Assembly: GCF_036488675.1 (NCBI RefSeq)
Contig: NZ_CP133152.1
Span: 1,054,001-1,118,000, forward strand
DNA length: 64,000 bases
Direction: 5' to 3'
Origin: Sinorhizobium chiapasense
GTDB lineage: Bacteria; Pseudomonadota; Alphaproteobacteria; Rhizobiales; Rhizobiaceae
Shown: piece after piece, positions 54,550-63,631 of the stretch
Position numbering within the stretch: the first letter of the stretch is position 1
How the letters are laid out: each line of letters begins with the position of its first letter
The notes under the pieces: generated by a model
The model's database searches: none
What the model was told of the DNA's origin: nothing
The model's input: only the letters and a program-made list of their open reading frames with translations
Position numbers and translations under genes: made by a program

Positions 54550-55749
54550 ATGCTGGTTAGTCGCCGCCAGCTGCTTCGCTTGGGGTCCCTGCTGCCAATC
54601 ACCGACTTCGCCTGGACGCTGCGCAGTCACGCTGCGGTGAAGGCGTATGCGAAGTCTCCCGACGAAAAGGCGCCTTCTTTCTTCATCAAAGGCGTTTGGC
54701 AGCAACCTCTTGAGAAAATGGCCCTCTGGAAAGAGCGCGGGATCAACACCCTGTTCGTGGTGAATGGCGGCGGGGATGCCGGCCAGTGGACGAAAGAGGC
54801 CGTCAAACGAGACCTGTACATGGTGCGTGCACCCCGCGGGATCGACTATTCCGGTCCAAGCTTTTTGGTCATCGATCGCGCCGCCTTCGAACTGGATCTG
54901 CGTGAGCCAAAATTGCTGGCCTTTGCGTTGATGGACGAACCTTCAAATCTCAAACCCGACGGCAAGGATATCACCTATGACGAGGTGTTCTTTCGGCCCG
55001 ACGACGTCGATGTGATCGCGCGCGACTGGGCCGCTGGAGGAAAACCTCTTTGGATCAATCACGTCGGCAATCACATCAACAATGCCTATCTCGACGGAAT
55101 CATGTCTGACTACGCCGACAGCCAACATATCGATTGGCTGAGCCATGACTGTTATCCGATTGCCTCAGGCAGTGAGTTGGTCCTTGAACTCGATGGCTAC
55201 ATGTCTACACATCAGGGCCATGCCATCGATCGAATGTCGCGTTGGAGTGCCGGCAAGCCTCAGTTCTCCTTCGTCGGTTTGACGCAACATGATGGGGCGG
55301 TTGGTCGAGAAACGACGCGAGCCGAGTTCCGCGCACAAGCTTGGTCATCCATCATTCACGGGGCCGTCGGACTTATTTACTTTTCTTTCAAATTTTCTCC
55401 CGAATTCTCATACGACGCCACCCCGCCGGAGCTGGTCGAGGAGCTGGCAGTCCTTCATGCACAAATCGACGCGGTCCATGACATCCTTATGGATCGTGAG
55501 AAGGGCGGCCGTCGACCTTCATTTCTTCTCAGATCGGTTCGTGGCTCGGAAACCGAACTTGAGCCGGGTTTGCCGCACCCATTTGAAGGCTGCGAAATTC
55601 GCACCGACGCCGGCGAATACAAGATCGTCTTGAACCTCTCGAATAATGCCGCTCAACTGACCTACTCGCCCTGGGGGCTATACAACATCCGCTTCGATCC
55701 ATACCAGTGCAGACGGGGATACACCGTCGCCGAGCTGGTCACAGAGTAA
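54550..55749 (+). CDS. Putative secreted glycoside-hydrolase-like protein (TIM-barrel type)
   Basis: A 399-aa protein starting at ATG 54550 (ribosome site GAGGGAAAGG). The N terminus MLVSRRQLLRLGSLLPI has a twin-arginine-like export motif. Body sequence with LFVVNGGGDAGQWTKEAVKR, FALMDEPSNL, IDWLSHDCYPIAS and GAVGLIYFSFKFSP reads like a (beta/alpha)8 hydrolase with an acidic residue after the FALMDEP strand as acid/base candidate and a small C-terminal beta domain. I cannot assign a GH family. Located between the polymerase and an IS cluster; it may trim the polysaccharide. Confidence 0.65.
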   Translation: MLVSRRQLLRLGSLLPITDFAWTLRSHAAVKAYAKSPDEKAPSFFIKGVWQQPLEKMALWKERGINTLFVVNGGGDAGQWTKEAVKRDLYMVRAPRGIDYSGPSFLVIDRAAFELDLREPKLLAFALMDEPSNLKPDGKDITYDEVFFRPDDVDVIARDWAAGGKPLWINHVGNHINNAYLDGIMSDYADSQHIDWLSHDCYPIASGSELVLELDGYMSTHQGHAIDRMSRWSAGKPQFSFVGLTQHDGAVGRETTRAEFRAQAWSSIIHGAVGLIYFSFKFSPEFSYDATPPELVEELAVLHAQIDAVHDILMDREKGGRRPSFLLRSVRGSETELEPGLPHPFEGCEIRTDAGEYKIVLNLSNNAAQLTYSPWGLYNIRFDPYQCRRGYTVAELVTE

Positions 55750-55916
55750 TGCTGGGCAGCGGTCGATGCCGAAGCGCTTTGGGCACTGTGCCCTCGGCGG
55801 CGCAGAATGGCTCCGTTGAAAGGAACCCGAGAGGCAACCGGTGTTTAGCCCCCACGTTGCCCTGTCTGGCGTGATCTGTAATCGGCCTTCCATGGAAGAA
55901 CGAAGGGAGTTTCTCC

Positions 55917-56270
55917 ATGGAGACCGCGTTGGAGGTTCTCACAACCGCCAAGGCTGCGGGTGACCATCATCGGCAATGGCCGGAGGTCAAGGCGCGGATC
56001 GTATCGGAGAGTTTGCGGCCAGGCGCGACGGTGAATGAGGTGGCGGAGCGTTATGGGCTGAGGCCTAACCACCTGTCGTCGTGGCGCACGATGGCGCAGC
56101 ACGGCAAGTTGATCCTTCCTGCACCTGAGGATGCGGTTGAGTTCGCGGGATGGTTGTCCAGATGTCCGACGCCGAGCCGCTGGTTGGCGATGTCAGCCGT
56201 CCCGAGGTCATCGTCGGTCCCGTCGCGATCCGTCTGGAGGAAGGCGCGTCTGCTGCCCGGAGGACGGCGG
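55917..56270 (+). pseudogene. IS66-family TnpA (orfA) remnant, frameshifted
   Basis: From ATG 55917: METALEVLTTAKAAG, ARIVSESLRPGATVNEVAER and YGLRPNHLSSWRTMAQHGKL, the helix-turn-helix N terminus of IS66 OrfA. A frameshift at about 56147 moves the rest (VVQMSDAEPLVGDVSRPEVI, then GPVAIRLEEGASAA) to the next frame. It is a different IS66 subgroup from the intact element next to it and lies in the opposite direction. No tnpB or tnpC follows, so this is a fragment. Confidence 0.75.
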
Positions 56271-56489
56271 GGCACCAGCGATCGCTACACGATGGCAAGG
56301 AAAGCACGCCTACTCCAGCCGTCTTCAAGTCCCACTTGGCCGATCGCGTCGGAAAACGGGGAGTACACGCCTTTGAACCGACATTGGTGGCTTATTTTGA
56401 ACTCCGCGACCAGCGCAAACTCGCTTCTGCCAATTGCAATTCATCCAATTGCGTTGGGAAACGAAGCGACAGAAATACCATTGGCGCGG

Positions 56490-56497
56490 CATCGTTG
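56490..56497. repeat. Target site duplication CATCGTTG, left copy
   Basis: The 8 bp directly outside the left terminal repeat of the IS66 element, identical to 58980-58987 outside the right end. Eight base pairs is the size produced by IS66 elements. Confidence 0.93.
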
Positions 56498-56518
56498 GTA
56501 AGCGGTGACGTGAGGCCG

Positions 56519-58117
56519 TTACTTCTTGAAGTTCCAGGGCATCAGAGCGTCGAGATCGCTTGATGGCCAACCTGCGGCGATACGCTCAAGCGTCTGCGTC
56601 AGCCAGGCCAGCGGATCAACTTCGTTCATCTTGGCGGACTGGATGAGCGTAGAGAGTGTGGCCCAAGTCCTTCCGCCCCCTGCATTTCCGGCAAATAGGC
56701 TGTTCTTCCGAACAATTGCCTGGGGTCTGATTGCACGCTCAACAATGTTGGAGTCTATTTCGATGCGCCCGTCATGGAGGAACTGTTCGAAGGCTTCCCG
56801 TCGATGAAGGGCATAGCGAATGGCTTCGGCGAGCTTTGATTTTCCAGAGATGCGGGGCAGCGTGTCCTGCCAGAGTTTGTAGAGATCGGCAACGACTGCA
56901 GCGGAGGCCTCCTGGCGGGCGGCTGCGCGAACATCGGGGCTTTGTCCGCGCACCTTTTCCTCAATCGACCAAAGTGCGCCCATCTTTTCGATTGTCGCCG
57001 TTGCCACCTTGGAACTGTCGTTCGCGTGCAGTTCGTAAAACCGACGGCGACCATGCGCCCAGCATCCTGCCAATAGAGCGCCGTCGTTTCCGCGGTCGGG
57101 GCGGGCAACACGGTTATAGGCAGTGTATCCGTCGATTTGCAGGATACCGCGATAGCCTTCGAGATGCCGCGCGACACAATCGCCGGATCGACTGTCTTCA
57201 AAACGATAGGCCACCATCGGCGGACCACTGCCGCCGAACGGTCGATCGTCCCGCGCGTACGCCCATAAATACGCTGTCTTTGCCGACCCCGATCCGGGAA
57301 CAAGTGTCGGTAATGTCGTCTCGTCGGCGAATATTCGTTCACCTCGTTTGATCTGGCTGAAGGTGTAGTCCGCGAGGATCTCGAGTTCGAACCCGAGCTT
57401 ACCCATCCACCGCGCCATGATACCGCGCTCGACCTCGACATGGTCGCGCAGGAAGATCGCCTCCTGTCGATAGAGCGGCAACCCGTCGCCATATTTGGAG
57501 ACCGCGATATAGGCGAGCAGCGCTTCCGTCGGAATGCCGCTTTCGACGATATGCGCCGGGGCTGAGGCCTGGATGACGCCGTCTTCGTTCTTGAAGGCAT
57601 ACTTCGGGCGATGGGTGACGATCACCCGGAACTTCGGCGGAATGACATCAAGCCGCTCGGAGGTATCTTCCCCGATCAGGACCTTCTGTTTGCCAGCGTG
57701 TTCGGGCAGTTCGTCCGGCTCGATGACTACATGGACCCGCTCCAGGTGCGGCGGGAAGCCCTTGCGCGGGCGCGGCGCACGCTTTGCAGCGCCTGGATTG
57801 CGGCCCTTGGAAACCAGCGCCTCAATCGCGGCAATGCCAATGTCGATTTCTTCGAAGACAAACGCGCCCTGTTCGTCCAGGTCTGCCTCGATGGACTTGC
57901 CCTGCTTTTCCGAACGGCGGCCATACCTGTATCGATTGAAAGCTTTGAGGATCAGCTTCAACTTGGCGATCTGTTCGTCCGCGTCCGTATTGCGGGCCTT
58001 CAGATCAGCGACTTCGTCTTCCAGAACATCGGCGCGCGCAGCCTTTGCTGCCATCGCCATGACCATGGCTTTCAGCGCATCAACGTCATCAGGAAGCTCG
58101 AGATCGGCTGGTTTCAT
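56519..58117 (-). CDS. tnpC: IS66 transposase TnpC
   Basis: A 532-aa DDE transposase. N-terminal coiled coil (residues ~1-55: VLEDEVADLKARNTDADEQI), zinc-binding-like linker, then the catalytic core with FADETTLPTLVPGSGSAKTA, ILQIDGYTAYNRVARPD and CWAHGRRRFYELHANDSSKV. The C-terminal IS66_C segment has VRKNSLFAGNAGGGRTWATL and ALMPWNFKK. Ends 21 bp from the left end of the element. No stop or frameshift seen. Confidence 0.95.
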   Translation of the reverse strand: MKPADLELPDDVDALKAMVMAMAAKAARADVLEDEVADLKARNTDADEQIAKLKLILKAFNRYRYGRRSEKQGKSIEADLDEQGAFVFEEIDIGIAAIEALVSKGRNPGAAKRAPRPRKGFPPHLERVHVVIEPDELPEHAGKQKVLIGEDTSERLDVIPPKFRVIVTHRPKYAFKNEDGVIQASAPAHIVESGIPTEALLAYIAVSKYGDGLPLYRQEAIFLRDHVEVERGIMARWMGKLGFELEILADYTFSQIKRGERIFADETTLPTLVPGSGSAKTAYLWAYARDDRPFGGSGPPMVAYRFEDSRSGDCVARHLEGYRGILQIDGYTAYNRVARPDRGNDGALLAGCWAHGRRRFYELHANDSSKVATATIEKMGALWSIEEKVRGQSPDVRAAARQEASAAVVADLYKLWQDTLPRISGKSKLAEAIRYALHRREAFEQFLHDGRIEIDSNIVERAIRPQAIVRKNSLFAGNAGGGRTWATLSTLIQSAKMNEVDPLAWLTQTLERIAAGWPSSDLDALMPWNFKK

Positions 58118-58191
58118 GCCCTTATGTAGAGCATGTTTCGGCGAGATTTACCCTCAGTTTCAGCCGCCTGATTCACTCTGCCGCAGGGCTT

Positions 58192-58536
58192 TTACCCAAC
58201 AAATTCCGGTCGTTTCACCGTAGCCGAGCGGACCCGTTTCCAGTCCATGCCGTCAACGAGTGCAAGCAGTTGCGCGTGATTGAGCTGCACGCGGGCCGGT
58301 CCGATCTTCGGCCAGACGAACTGATTTTTTTCGAGCCGCTTCGAATATAGGCAGACGCCTGAGCCATCCCACCAGGCGATCTTTATTCTGTCTGCTCTTT
58401 TGGCGCGGAAAACGTAGAGCGAGCCATTGAAGGGATCACTTCCAGCATCACGCACCAGCGCCAAAAGACTGTCTGGACCTTTGCGGAAGTCAACGGGATG
58501 ACTGGCCAAGAACACCTTCGTACCAGCCGGTATCAT
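58192..58536 (-). CDS. tnpB: IS66 accessory protein TnpB
   Basis: A 114-aa IS66 Orf2 protein: IPAGTKVFLASHPVDFRKGP, NGSLYVFRAKRADRIKIAWW and SKRLEKNQFVWP are the family signature. It overlaps the tnpA stop by 4 bp and precedes tnpC by 74 bp. Needed for efficient IS66 transposition; biochemical role unclear. Confidence 0.95.
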   Translation of the reverse strand: MIPAGTKVFLASHPVDFRKGPDSLLALVRDAGSDPFNGSLYVFRAKRADRIKIAWWDGSGVCLYSKRLEKNQFVWPKIGPARVQLNHAQLLALVDGMDWKRVRSATVKRPEFVG

Positions 58537-58892
58537 GCAGAGCGTACCGCGCGGATCAGCCTGACGAGATGTGGCTCGTCGATCGCGACATTCACCCGGA
58601 TCACAGCGTCGCCGATCATGATGTCCGCGGTGGAGCTTTCGCCCCGAGCCGTATCAACAACAGCCTCCGCTTTCAGTCGGGCATTGCGCCGCCACGTGAA
58701 CAATTGCGATGGGTCGATCCCTATGCGCCTCGCTATCGCAGAAACGCTCGCACCTGGCTCCATGCTTTCGGCTACCGCCTGAGCCTTCAACTCATTTGAC
58801 CAACGTCGAACCTCTCGCGGCGCGCCCTCCAGGCGACCCGCAACGGCTTCGATCATATGGAACGTTCTATGTTCGGACATAGGTTCAGACAT
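58533..58892 (-). CDS. tnpA: IS66 protein TnpA (helix-turn-helix)
   Basis: A 119-aa OrfA protein with a HTH of the IS3/IS66 type: RRWSNELKAQAVAESMEPGA and SVSAIARRIGIDPSQLFTWR. First gene of the element, 87 bp from the right end. The start may be the first or the fifth codon (both Met). Confidence 0.93.
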   Translation of the reverse strand: MSEPMSEHRTFHMIEAVAGRLEGAPREVRRWSNELKAQAVAESMEPGASVSAIARRIGIDPSQLFTWRRNARLKAEAVVDTARGESSTADIMIGDAVIRVNVAIDEPHLVRLIRAVRSA

Positions 58893-58979
58893 AGCAATTC
58901 ATACCAAGCTCATTCCCTGAGCTCACACGAATAAACCCGATCCACCGCTATCGCCAGACGGGGTCAATGCACCGCTTAC

Positions 58980-58987
58980 CATCGTTG
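58980..58987. repeat. Target site duplication CATCGTTG, right copy
   Basis: Immediately outside the right end of the IS66 element; identical to 56490-56497. Confidence 0.93.
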
Positions 58988-59316
58988 TGAAGGGTTCCGG
59001 CAATCACATTGCTTATGAGGTCGGTGCCAGTCAGATCGCTTACCGCCTATGTGAGAGAACACGATATTTCCGGAATAGACTTCATGAAGATATGAAAATC
59101 GATGTCGAAGGATTCGAAGCTGACGTTCTATTATGCGCGAGAGATATAATAGTGAATCACCATCCGAGGGCTATATTATTTGACGAACACGGAGCGGCGA
59201 ACCGGAGTAAACGCCCTCCATCGACATCTATATCGGTGAACGGGATATACGGTATCCGGACTGTCCCAGTGTCGCGCTCGACTAAGTCGCCTCAGAAATG
59301 CACCTCAAACTATTGA
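58987..59316 (+). pseudogene. Gene fragment with FkbM-methyltransferase-like motif, cut by the IS66 element
   Basis: Open frame beginning in the duplicated target: KGSGNHIAYEVGASQIAYRL, then HEDMKIDVEGFEADVLLCAR and HHPRAILFDEHG. The K-I-D-V-E-G-F-E block followed by P-R-A-I-L-F is typical of the C-terminal half of FkbM-family methyltransferases. The upstream half is not recognisable across the insertion, so the gene was probably already incomplete, or was broken by both an older IS66 and the new one. No ribosome site. Confidence 0.5.
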
Positions 59317-59349
59317 GGGTGTCCCTCCATTTGGCTTTCCAGCCCGTCC

Positions 59350-60243
59350 TCACTCGCGGCCGCGATCCCGTTCAGCGCCCTGTTGCTCGATATCTGCGCC
59401 AACGGAGATGGCGATCGCATCCAGTGCGCGCCTGCGTTCCGCAAGATCCGTTCCGGACTTCGCCGAGATCATCACGGCAATATCGTCGGGCGCGATGTTG
59501 GATGCAAATGTTTCGACCTCCGTAAAGGGGCTCTCATCACAATAGTTCGCGCACAGCATCCTATTGTCGGAGTAAGGCACCCCACCCAAAACCTCATCGA
59601 CATAGACCCCGTAAAGAATGCCCTCAGAAAAATGCAGTTGCGACGCAATGGCGGATTGCCACGGCTTGCCGGTTGCTTCCTCTACGCGGTGAAGCATCGA
59701 ACGTACAACTTTGGGGTCCCAGGCCATCGGCCAGCAAATATAGTCATTCAGGGGTATCCGAGCGCACGCAGGTAATCCCAGCAGCTTCCGGGCCACTCGG
59801 TGCCAGAGTATGTGCCTGGGCAATCCCACATGTATCGCGTCGACTGCGCGATAAAACCGGACCTCTCCATCATAGTAGAATGTGTCAACCGAAAACGGAC
59901 GTATGAACGTCACATCCGAGTCGACGAGAAGCACCACGCTGTCCTGCGATCGAGCGACCGACTCTATCTTGATCAGCTGCTGGGCGATCCAACCCCTGAC
60001 GGGCACTGTCGGAGAACGTAAATTTATCCAAAGGTTTCCAGGAATACGGAGGAAACTCCTAGGCAGATATTCGTCGGCAGCGTGCACTTCGCCGATTCCG
60101 GCAAACGCCTTTCGATCGGCTGCGGGAACGATGACATGGTGAGTGACATCCATCGAACCAAATCTTCGCAAAGACACATTCAAATCTCGACACAATTCGA
60201 GGTCCGGCCGATAGCTTGGCGTGATAACGGACAGTGATGCCAA
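59350..60243 (-). CDS. DUF6492-family putative glycosyltransferase
   Basis: A 297-aa protein. It starts like a nucleotide-sugar transferase (SLSVITPSYRPDLELCRDLN), carries a DxD-like segment in VVLLVDSDVTFIRPFSVDTF, and has LPLNDY-type and FSEGILYGVYVDEVLGG segments seen in DUF6492 proteins of rhizobia. Probably a GT-A transferase of the polysaccharide locus. Last ~20 residues are charged. Upstream 466 bp is intergenic and shared with the divergent phosphomannomutase gene. Confidence 0.7.
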   Translation of the reverse strand: MASLSVITPSYRPDLELCRDLNVSLRRFGSMDVTHHVIVPAADRKAFAGIGEVHAADEYLPRSFLRIPGNLWINLRSPTVPVRGWIAQQLIKIESVARSQDSVVLLVDSDVTFIRPFSVDTFYYDGEVRFYRAVDAIHVGLPRHILWHRVARKLLGLPACARIPLNDYICWPMAWDPKVVRSMLHRVEEATGKPWQSAIASQLHFSEGILYGVYVDEVLGGVPYSDNRMLCANYCDESPFTEVETFASNIAPDDIAVMISAKSGTDLAERRRALDAIAISVGADIEQQGAERDRGRE

Positions 60244-60709
60244 AACAATCCCCCTCCTCTAGAAGTAATGCCGGTTGAACCCGCCCCATTCTGGGCGCGT
60301 TGCTGACGCCGCTGGCGACAAGATCACGCTTCATCCAAAGCTTAGATAAGGCAATTGTATTCTGGCACCGCCAGGGGCTCCATCTGCAAATTGGAATGAA
60401 TATTTCCAGCTTCCGAAAGCATCCGTTGGATGCGGAGGCAATCGATCGAGGAGGCACTAGGCCTTTCGACGTAGGCAGAGAAAACAGTATGCCCAATCAA
60501 CGATACTCAGAATGTCGTCTCTAGTCCCTGTACTTAAGCGGTTCGGCTTAGCGCGCAGTCCATCTGAGCATGCAATCTGAAAAAGGCCTAATGCGATCCC
60601 ATCAAAGGTTCACATTATACTTAGCACGCGCCCGACTATAATTGCCCGACAAGACTTCGTGAAGCCCGATGCATGGCGCAGCCGTTCGCGACTGAAGAAG
60701 CTGAACGAT
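60244..60709. other. Divergent intergenic region
   Basis: 466 bp between the DUF6492 gene and the phosphomannomutase-like gene. Open frames on either strand here are short and lack a ribosome site. AT-rich near 60600-60650. Promoters for both genes are expected; nothing else is visible. Confidence 0.5.
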
Positions 60710-62170
60710 ATGAAATTTGGAACCAGCGGCCTTCGCGGCCTGTCCGTTGAACTCGTTGAACTTGGCGCAAGGACCTATGCGGCGGCGTTTGGTCGTTACC
60801 TGCTCGACACTGGAAAAGCCAAGACGGGGGACGCTATCTTGACTGGTAGCGATCTCCGTGAGTCGAGTCCTGAGATCAAGAAAATCTGTGGCTCTGTGTT
60901 GGAAGGGCTGGGCTTCAGGATTGTTGACTGTGGCACGGTCCCGACGCCGGCCCTTGCACTCTACGGTTCCAAGCTGGCTGCGGCGGGCTTAATGATCACC
61001 GGTTCCCACATTGCCGCTGACCGCAATGGGATCAAGTTTTATTGTGCGAACGGCGAAATCAACAAAGCTGATGAAGCGGCGATAGTAGCTTTGGCGGCAG
61101 AGATTTCGGCGGACAAACACGCACCAATGAATCGCGAGGTTTCGCACGCCGAAAATCATGCGAACAAATGCCACAAGCTGTTCTACGAGCGGAATGCGAA
61201 ACTGCTTGCGGACGGTGCTTTGGCGGGCCTCAGGATTGGCGTCTTTCAACACAGCAGCGTTGCTCGTGATCTCATCGCGACTCTCCTGTCACAATACGGG
61301 GCGCATGTGGTGCCTATCGGGCGTTCGGAAACATTCATACCCGTTGATACGGAAGCCATCTCACAGGAGACAATCACGTCTCTTGGAGGCTGGGCTGTTT
61401 CCCATGGGCTCGACGCTATCGTTTCTGCGGATGGTGACGGCGACAGGCCACTCATCACGGATGAAGTCGGCGGGCCCCTTCGCGGCGATCTCATAGGCGT
61501 GATTACGGCTCAGTTCCTCGGCGCGAAAACTGTCGTCACACCGGTCACGTCCAACTCGGCGATCGAGGCACTGGGCCTCTTCACCGTCATTCGGACGAAA
61601 GTTGGCTCTCCTTTCGTGATCAGTGGGATGGACGAGGCTGTAGCTGCGTCGCTGGAGCGCGTTGTGGGCTTCGAGGCCAATGGCGGCGTGCTGACCGCAA
61701 ATGCTTTCGAGGTCGCCCGAGGTCACCTTGACGCATTGCCTACCCGCGACTGCATCCTTCCTATATTGGCTGTGCTCTCACACATTAAAGCGCAGGAACG
61801 ACCGCTTTCGGTCATCGCACGATCTTACCAATTGCCTGCAGCCGTTGCAGGTCGCCTCGAAAACTTCCCCGTTGTGACCAGCGCAGCCTTGATGAGCCAT
61901 CTGCGCGCCACTGAGAATCTCGCAGTTTTTCTACGGGAAATCGGTCAAGCAACGTCAACGAGCGACATTGACGGCATTCGCATCACGTTGACGGAAGGAC
62001 GCACCATCCATTTCCGCCCCTCAGGCAATGCGCCCGAGCTGCGCTGCTACGCCGAGGCCGCGACTGAGACTGCCGCCTTGGATTTGCTGAATACCGGCCT
62101 GACGCAACTGAGACTTTGGGCTGACAGAATTAGCGAGGAACCGCTTGCTCATGAGGAGCGCCCTAATTGA
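60710..62170 (+). CDS. Phosphomannomutase/phosphoglucomutase family protein
   Basis: A 486-aa alpha-D-phosphohexomutase. MKFGTSGLRGLSVELVELGA at the N terminus, active-site serine in LMITGSHIAADRNGIKFY, metal loop VSADGDGDRPLITDEVGGPL, sugar-binding GFEANGGVLTANAF, and phosphate-binding HFRPSGNAPELRCYAEA. It converts mannose-6-P to mannose-1-P (ManB role) and feeds the GDP-mannose enzyme encoded next. ATG 60710 is chosen because the family begins at MKFGTSGLRG. Stop and next start overlap (TTGA). Confidence 0.92.
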   Translation: MKFGTSGLRGLSVELVELGARTYAAAFGRYLLDTGKAKTGDAILTGSDLRESSPEIKKICGSVLEGLGFRIVDCGTVPTPALALYGSKLAAAGLMITGSHIAADRNGIKFYCANGEINKADEAAIVALAAEISADKHAPMNREVSHAENHANKCHKLFYERNAKLLADGALAGLRIGVFQHSSVARDLIATLLSQYGAHVVPIGRSETFIPVDTEAISQETITSLGGWAVSHGLDAIVSADGDGDRPLITDEVGGPLRGDLIGVITAQFLGAKTVVTPVTSNSAIEALGLFTVIRTKVGSPFVISGMDEAVAASLERVVGFEANGGVLTANAFEVARGHLDALPTRDCILPILAVLSHIKAQERPLSVIARSYQLPAAVAGRLENFPVVTSAALMSHLRATENLAVFLREIGQATSTSDIDGIRITLTEGRTIHFRPSGNAPELRCYAEAATETAALDLLNTGLTQLRLWADRISEEPLAHEERPN

Positions 62171-63600
62171 TCGAAAAAATTGTCCCCGTGATCATGGCAG
62201 GCGGCAAGGGTACTCGACTCTGGCCACTCTCTCGATCGGCCGCACCGAAGCAGTTCATGCAGCTTATCGGTGATTACACGCTGTTCCAGGGCACCCTTCT
62301 GCGCGTCTCGGATCGGGACCTCTATGAGCCTGCCGTCGTTGTTACCAATGAGCAGTTCCGGTTCCTTGTAATAGAACAGGCGCGCGACGCAGGTGTCGAC
62401 TTGGGTGCGGTTGTGCTCGAGCCAGTGGCACGCAACACCGCCGCCGCAGTGGCGGCCGCCGCGACTGTCATATCCGACGTCTTCGGTGAAGATCGCGTCA
62501 TGCATGTGCTGGCATCCGATCACGACATTACGGTCGATCAGTGCTACCGCGCCTGCAATTCGATCGCACTGCGGGAGGCTGCAGACGGAAAATTGGTGAC
62601 CTTCGGCATCACACCATTCGAACCGGCGACCGGCTACGGCTACATAGAGGTTGGCGCGGCGCTGGCTAGCGGCGCTTACGCGATCAGGCGTTTTGTTGAA
62701 AAGCCGGCTTTGGAAAACGCGCTCAAGATGTTGTCCGCGGGCGGCTTCTATTGGAACTCCGGCATGTTCATGTTCGCGATCTCCACGTTGCTTGAGGAGA
62801 TCGCGGAACACGCCCCGGCGGTGCTTAAGGCAACAAACCTGGCGGTATCGAGAGCTGTCGCGGATCTCGACTTTATCCGACTTGATAGTGGCGCTTTCCA
62901 AAAATGCCCTGACATTTCAATCGATTACGCGATCATGGAAAAGACGTCCAGGGCGGTGGTCGTGCCCTCGGCGTTCAAATGGTCCGATCTCGGGAGCTGG
63001 GATGCCGTCTGGAAGGCGGGTGTGCGTGATGAGCATGAGAACGTCGCCTCCGCAAACACGACAGTAACAAACACCAAAAACTCCTTGATCATGACCCGAG
63101 GCACGCACCTCGCGGTGCATGGCCTCGAAGGCATTGCCGTGGTTGCGAGCGAGGATGCAGTTTATGTCGGTCGCCTGCAGGACAGCCAGGACGTCGGCAA
63201 GGTTGTCAGGCTCCTCGCCGCCGCGCCTTCGACGTGCAGCCTCACGGAAGCGCATCCGACGACCTACCGACCATGGGGAGGCTCCACGACCATCCTTGAT
63301 GGTGACCATTTTCAAGTAAGACGGGTTGTCGTCAGGCCGGGAGAGAAGCTTTCACTGCAGCGCCACGATCATCGATCCGGGCATTGGATCGTCATTAAGG
63401 GAACCGCAGAAGTGACGATCGGCAAAACGGTGCGAATCCTCAGGGAAAATGAATCGGCCTATATTCCGACCGGCGAAGAGCACAGGCTTGCAAACCCCGG
63501 CAACGTCGTTCTCGAAATTATCGAAGTACAAACCGGCTCCTATCTGGGCGAGGACGACATCACTCCGACTAGTTGGAATGAAACTGAAAGATTCGCATGA
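62167..63600 (+). CDS. manC: Mannose-1-phosphate guanylyltransferase / mannose-6-phosphate isomerase
   Basis: A 477-aa bifunctional type II enzyme. Nucleotidyltransferase domain: VIMAGGKGTRLWPLSRSAAP and KQFMQLIGDYTLFQ, VLASDHDITVD, YGYIEVG and RRFVEKPALENALKM. C-terminal cupin isomerase: RPWGGSTTILDGDHFQVRRV, PGEKLSLQRHDHRSGHWIVI. It makes GDP-mannose from mannose-6-P with the upstream mutase. The start is an unusual TTG whose TTGA overlaps the upstream TGA stop, so translation is probably coupled; the sequence MIEKIVPVIMAGGKG fits the family N terminus. Confidence 0.93.
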   Translation: MIEKIVPVIMAGGKGTRLWPLSRSAAPKQFMQLIGDYTLFQGTLLRVSDRDLYEPAVVVTNEQFRFLVIEQARDAGVDLGAVVLEPVARNTAAAVAAAATVISDVFGEDRVMHVLASDHDITVDQCYRACNSIALREAADGKLVTFGITPFEPATGYGYIEVGAALASGAYAIRRFVEKPALENALKMLSAGGFYWNSGMFMFAISTLLEEIAEHAPAVLKATNLAVSRAVADLDFIRLDSGAFQKCPDISIDYAIMEKTSRAVVVPSAFKWSDLGSWDAVWKAGVRDEHENVASANTTVTNTKNSLIMTRGTHLAVHGLEGIAVVASEDAVYVGRLQDSQDVGKVVRLLAAAPSTCSLTEAHPTTYRPWGGSTTILDGDHFQVRRVVVRPGEKLSLQRHDHRSGHWIVIKGTAEVTIGKTVRILRENESAYIPTGEEHRLANPGNVVLEIIEVQTGSYLGEDDITPTSWNETERFA

Positions 63601-63631
63601 TGCGAGGCTCTTTAGGGTCACGCTTCAATCT

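Larger units (their letters stand above)
56498..58979 (-). mobile_element. Complete IS66-family insertion sequence, 2482 bp
   Basis: Imperfect terminal repeats: left end GTAAGCGGTGACGTGAGGCC, right end (reverse strand) GTAAGCGGTGCATTGACCCC, sharing the first 10 bases and further positions. It encodes tnpA, tnpB and tnpC, all apparently intact, on the minus strand and is flanked by an exact 8-bp duplication CATCGTTG. Intact genes and unmutated duplication point to a recent insertion. It landed between an older IS66 tnpA remnant and a methyltransferase-like gene fragment. Confidence 0.95.

Noticed and set aside
60059..60496. 145-codon minus-strand frame upstream of and overlapping the DUF6492 gene
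   Set aside because: No ribosome site, no similarity, and its 3' half lies inside the DUF6492 coding sequence in another frame.
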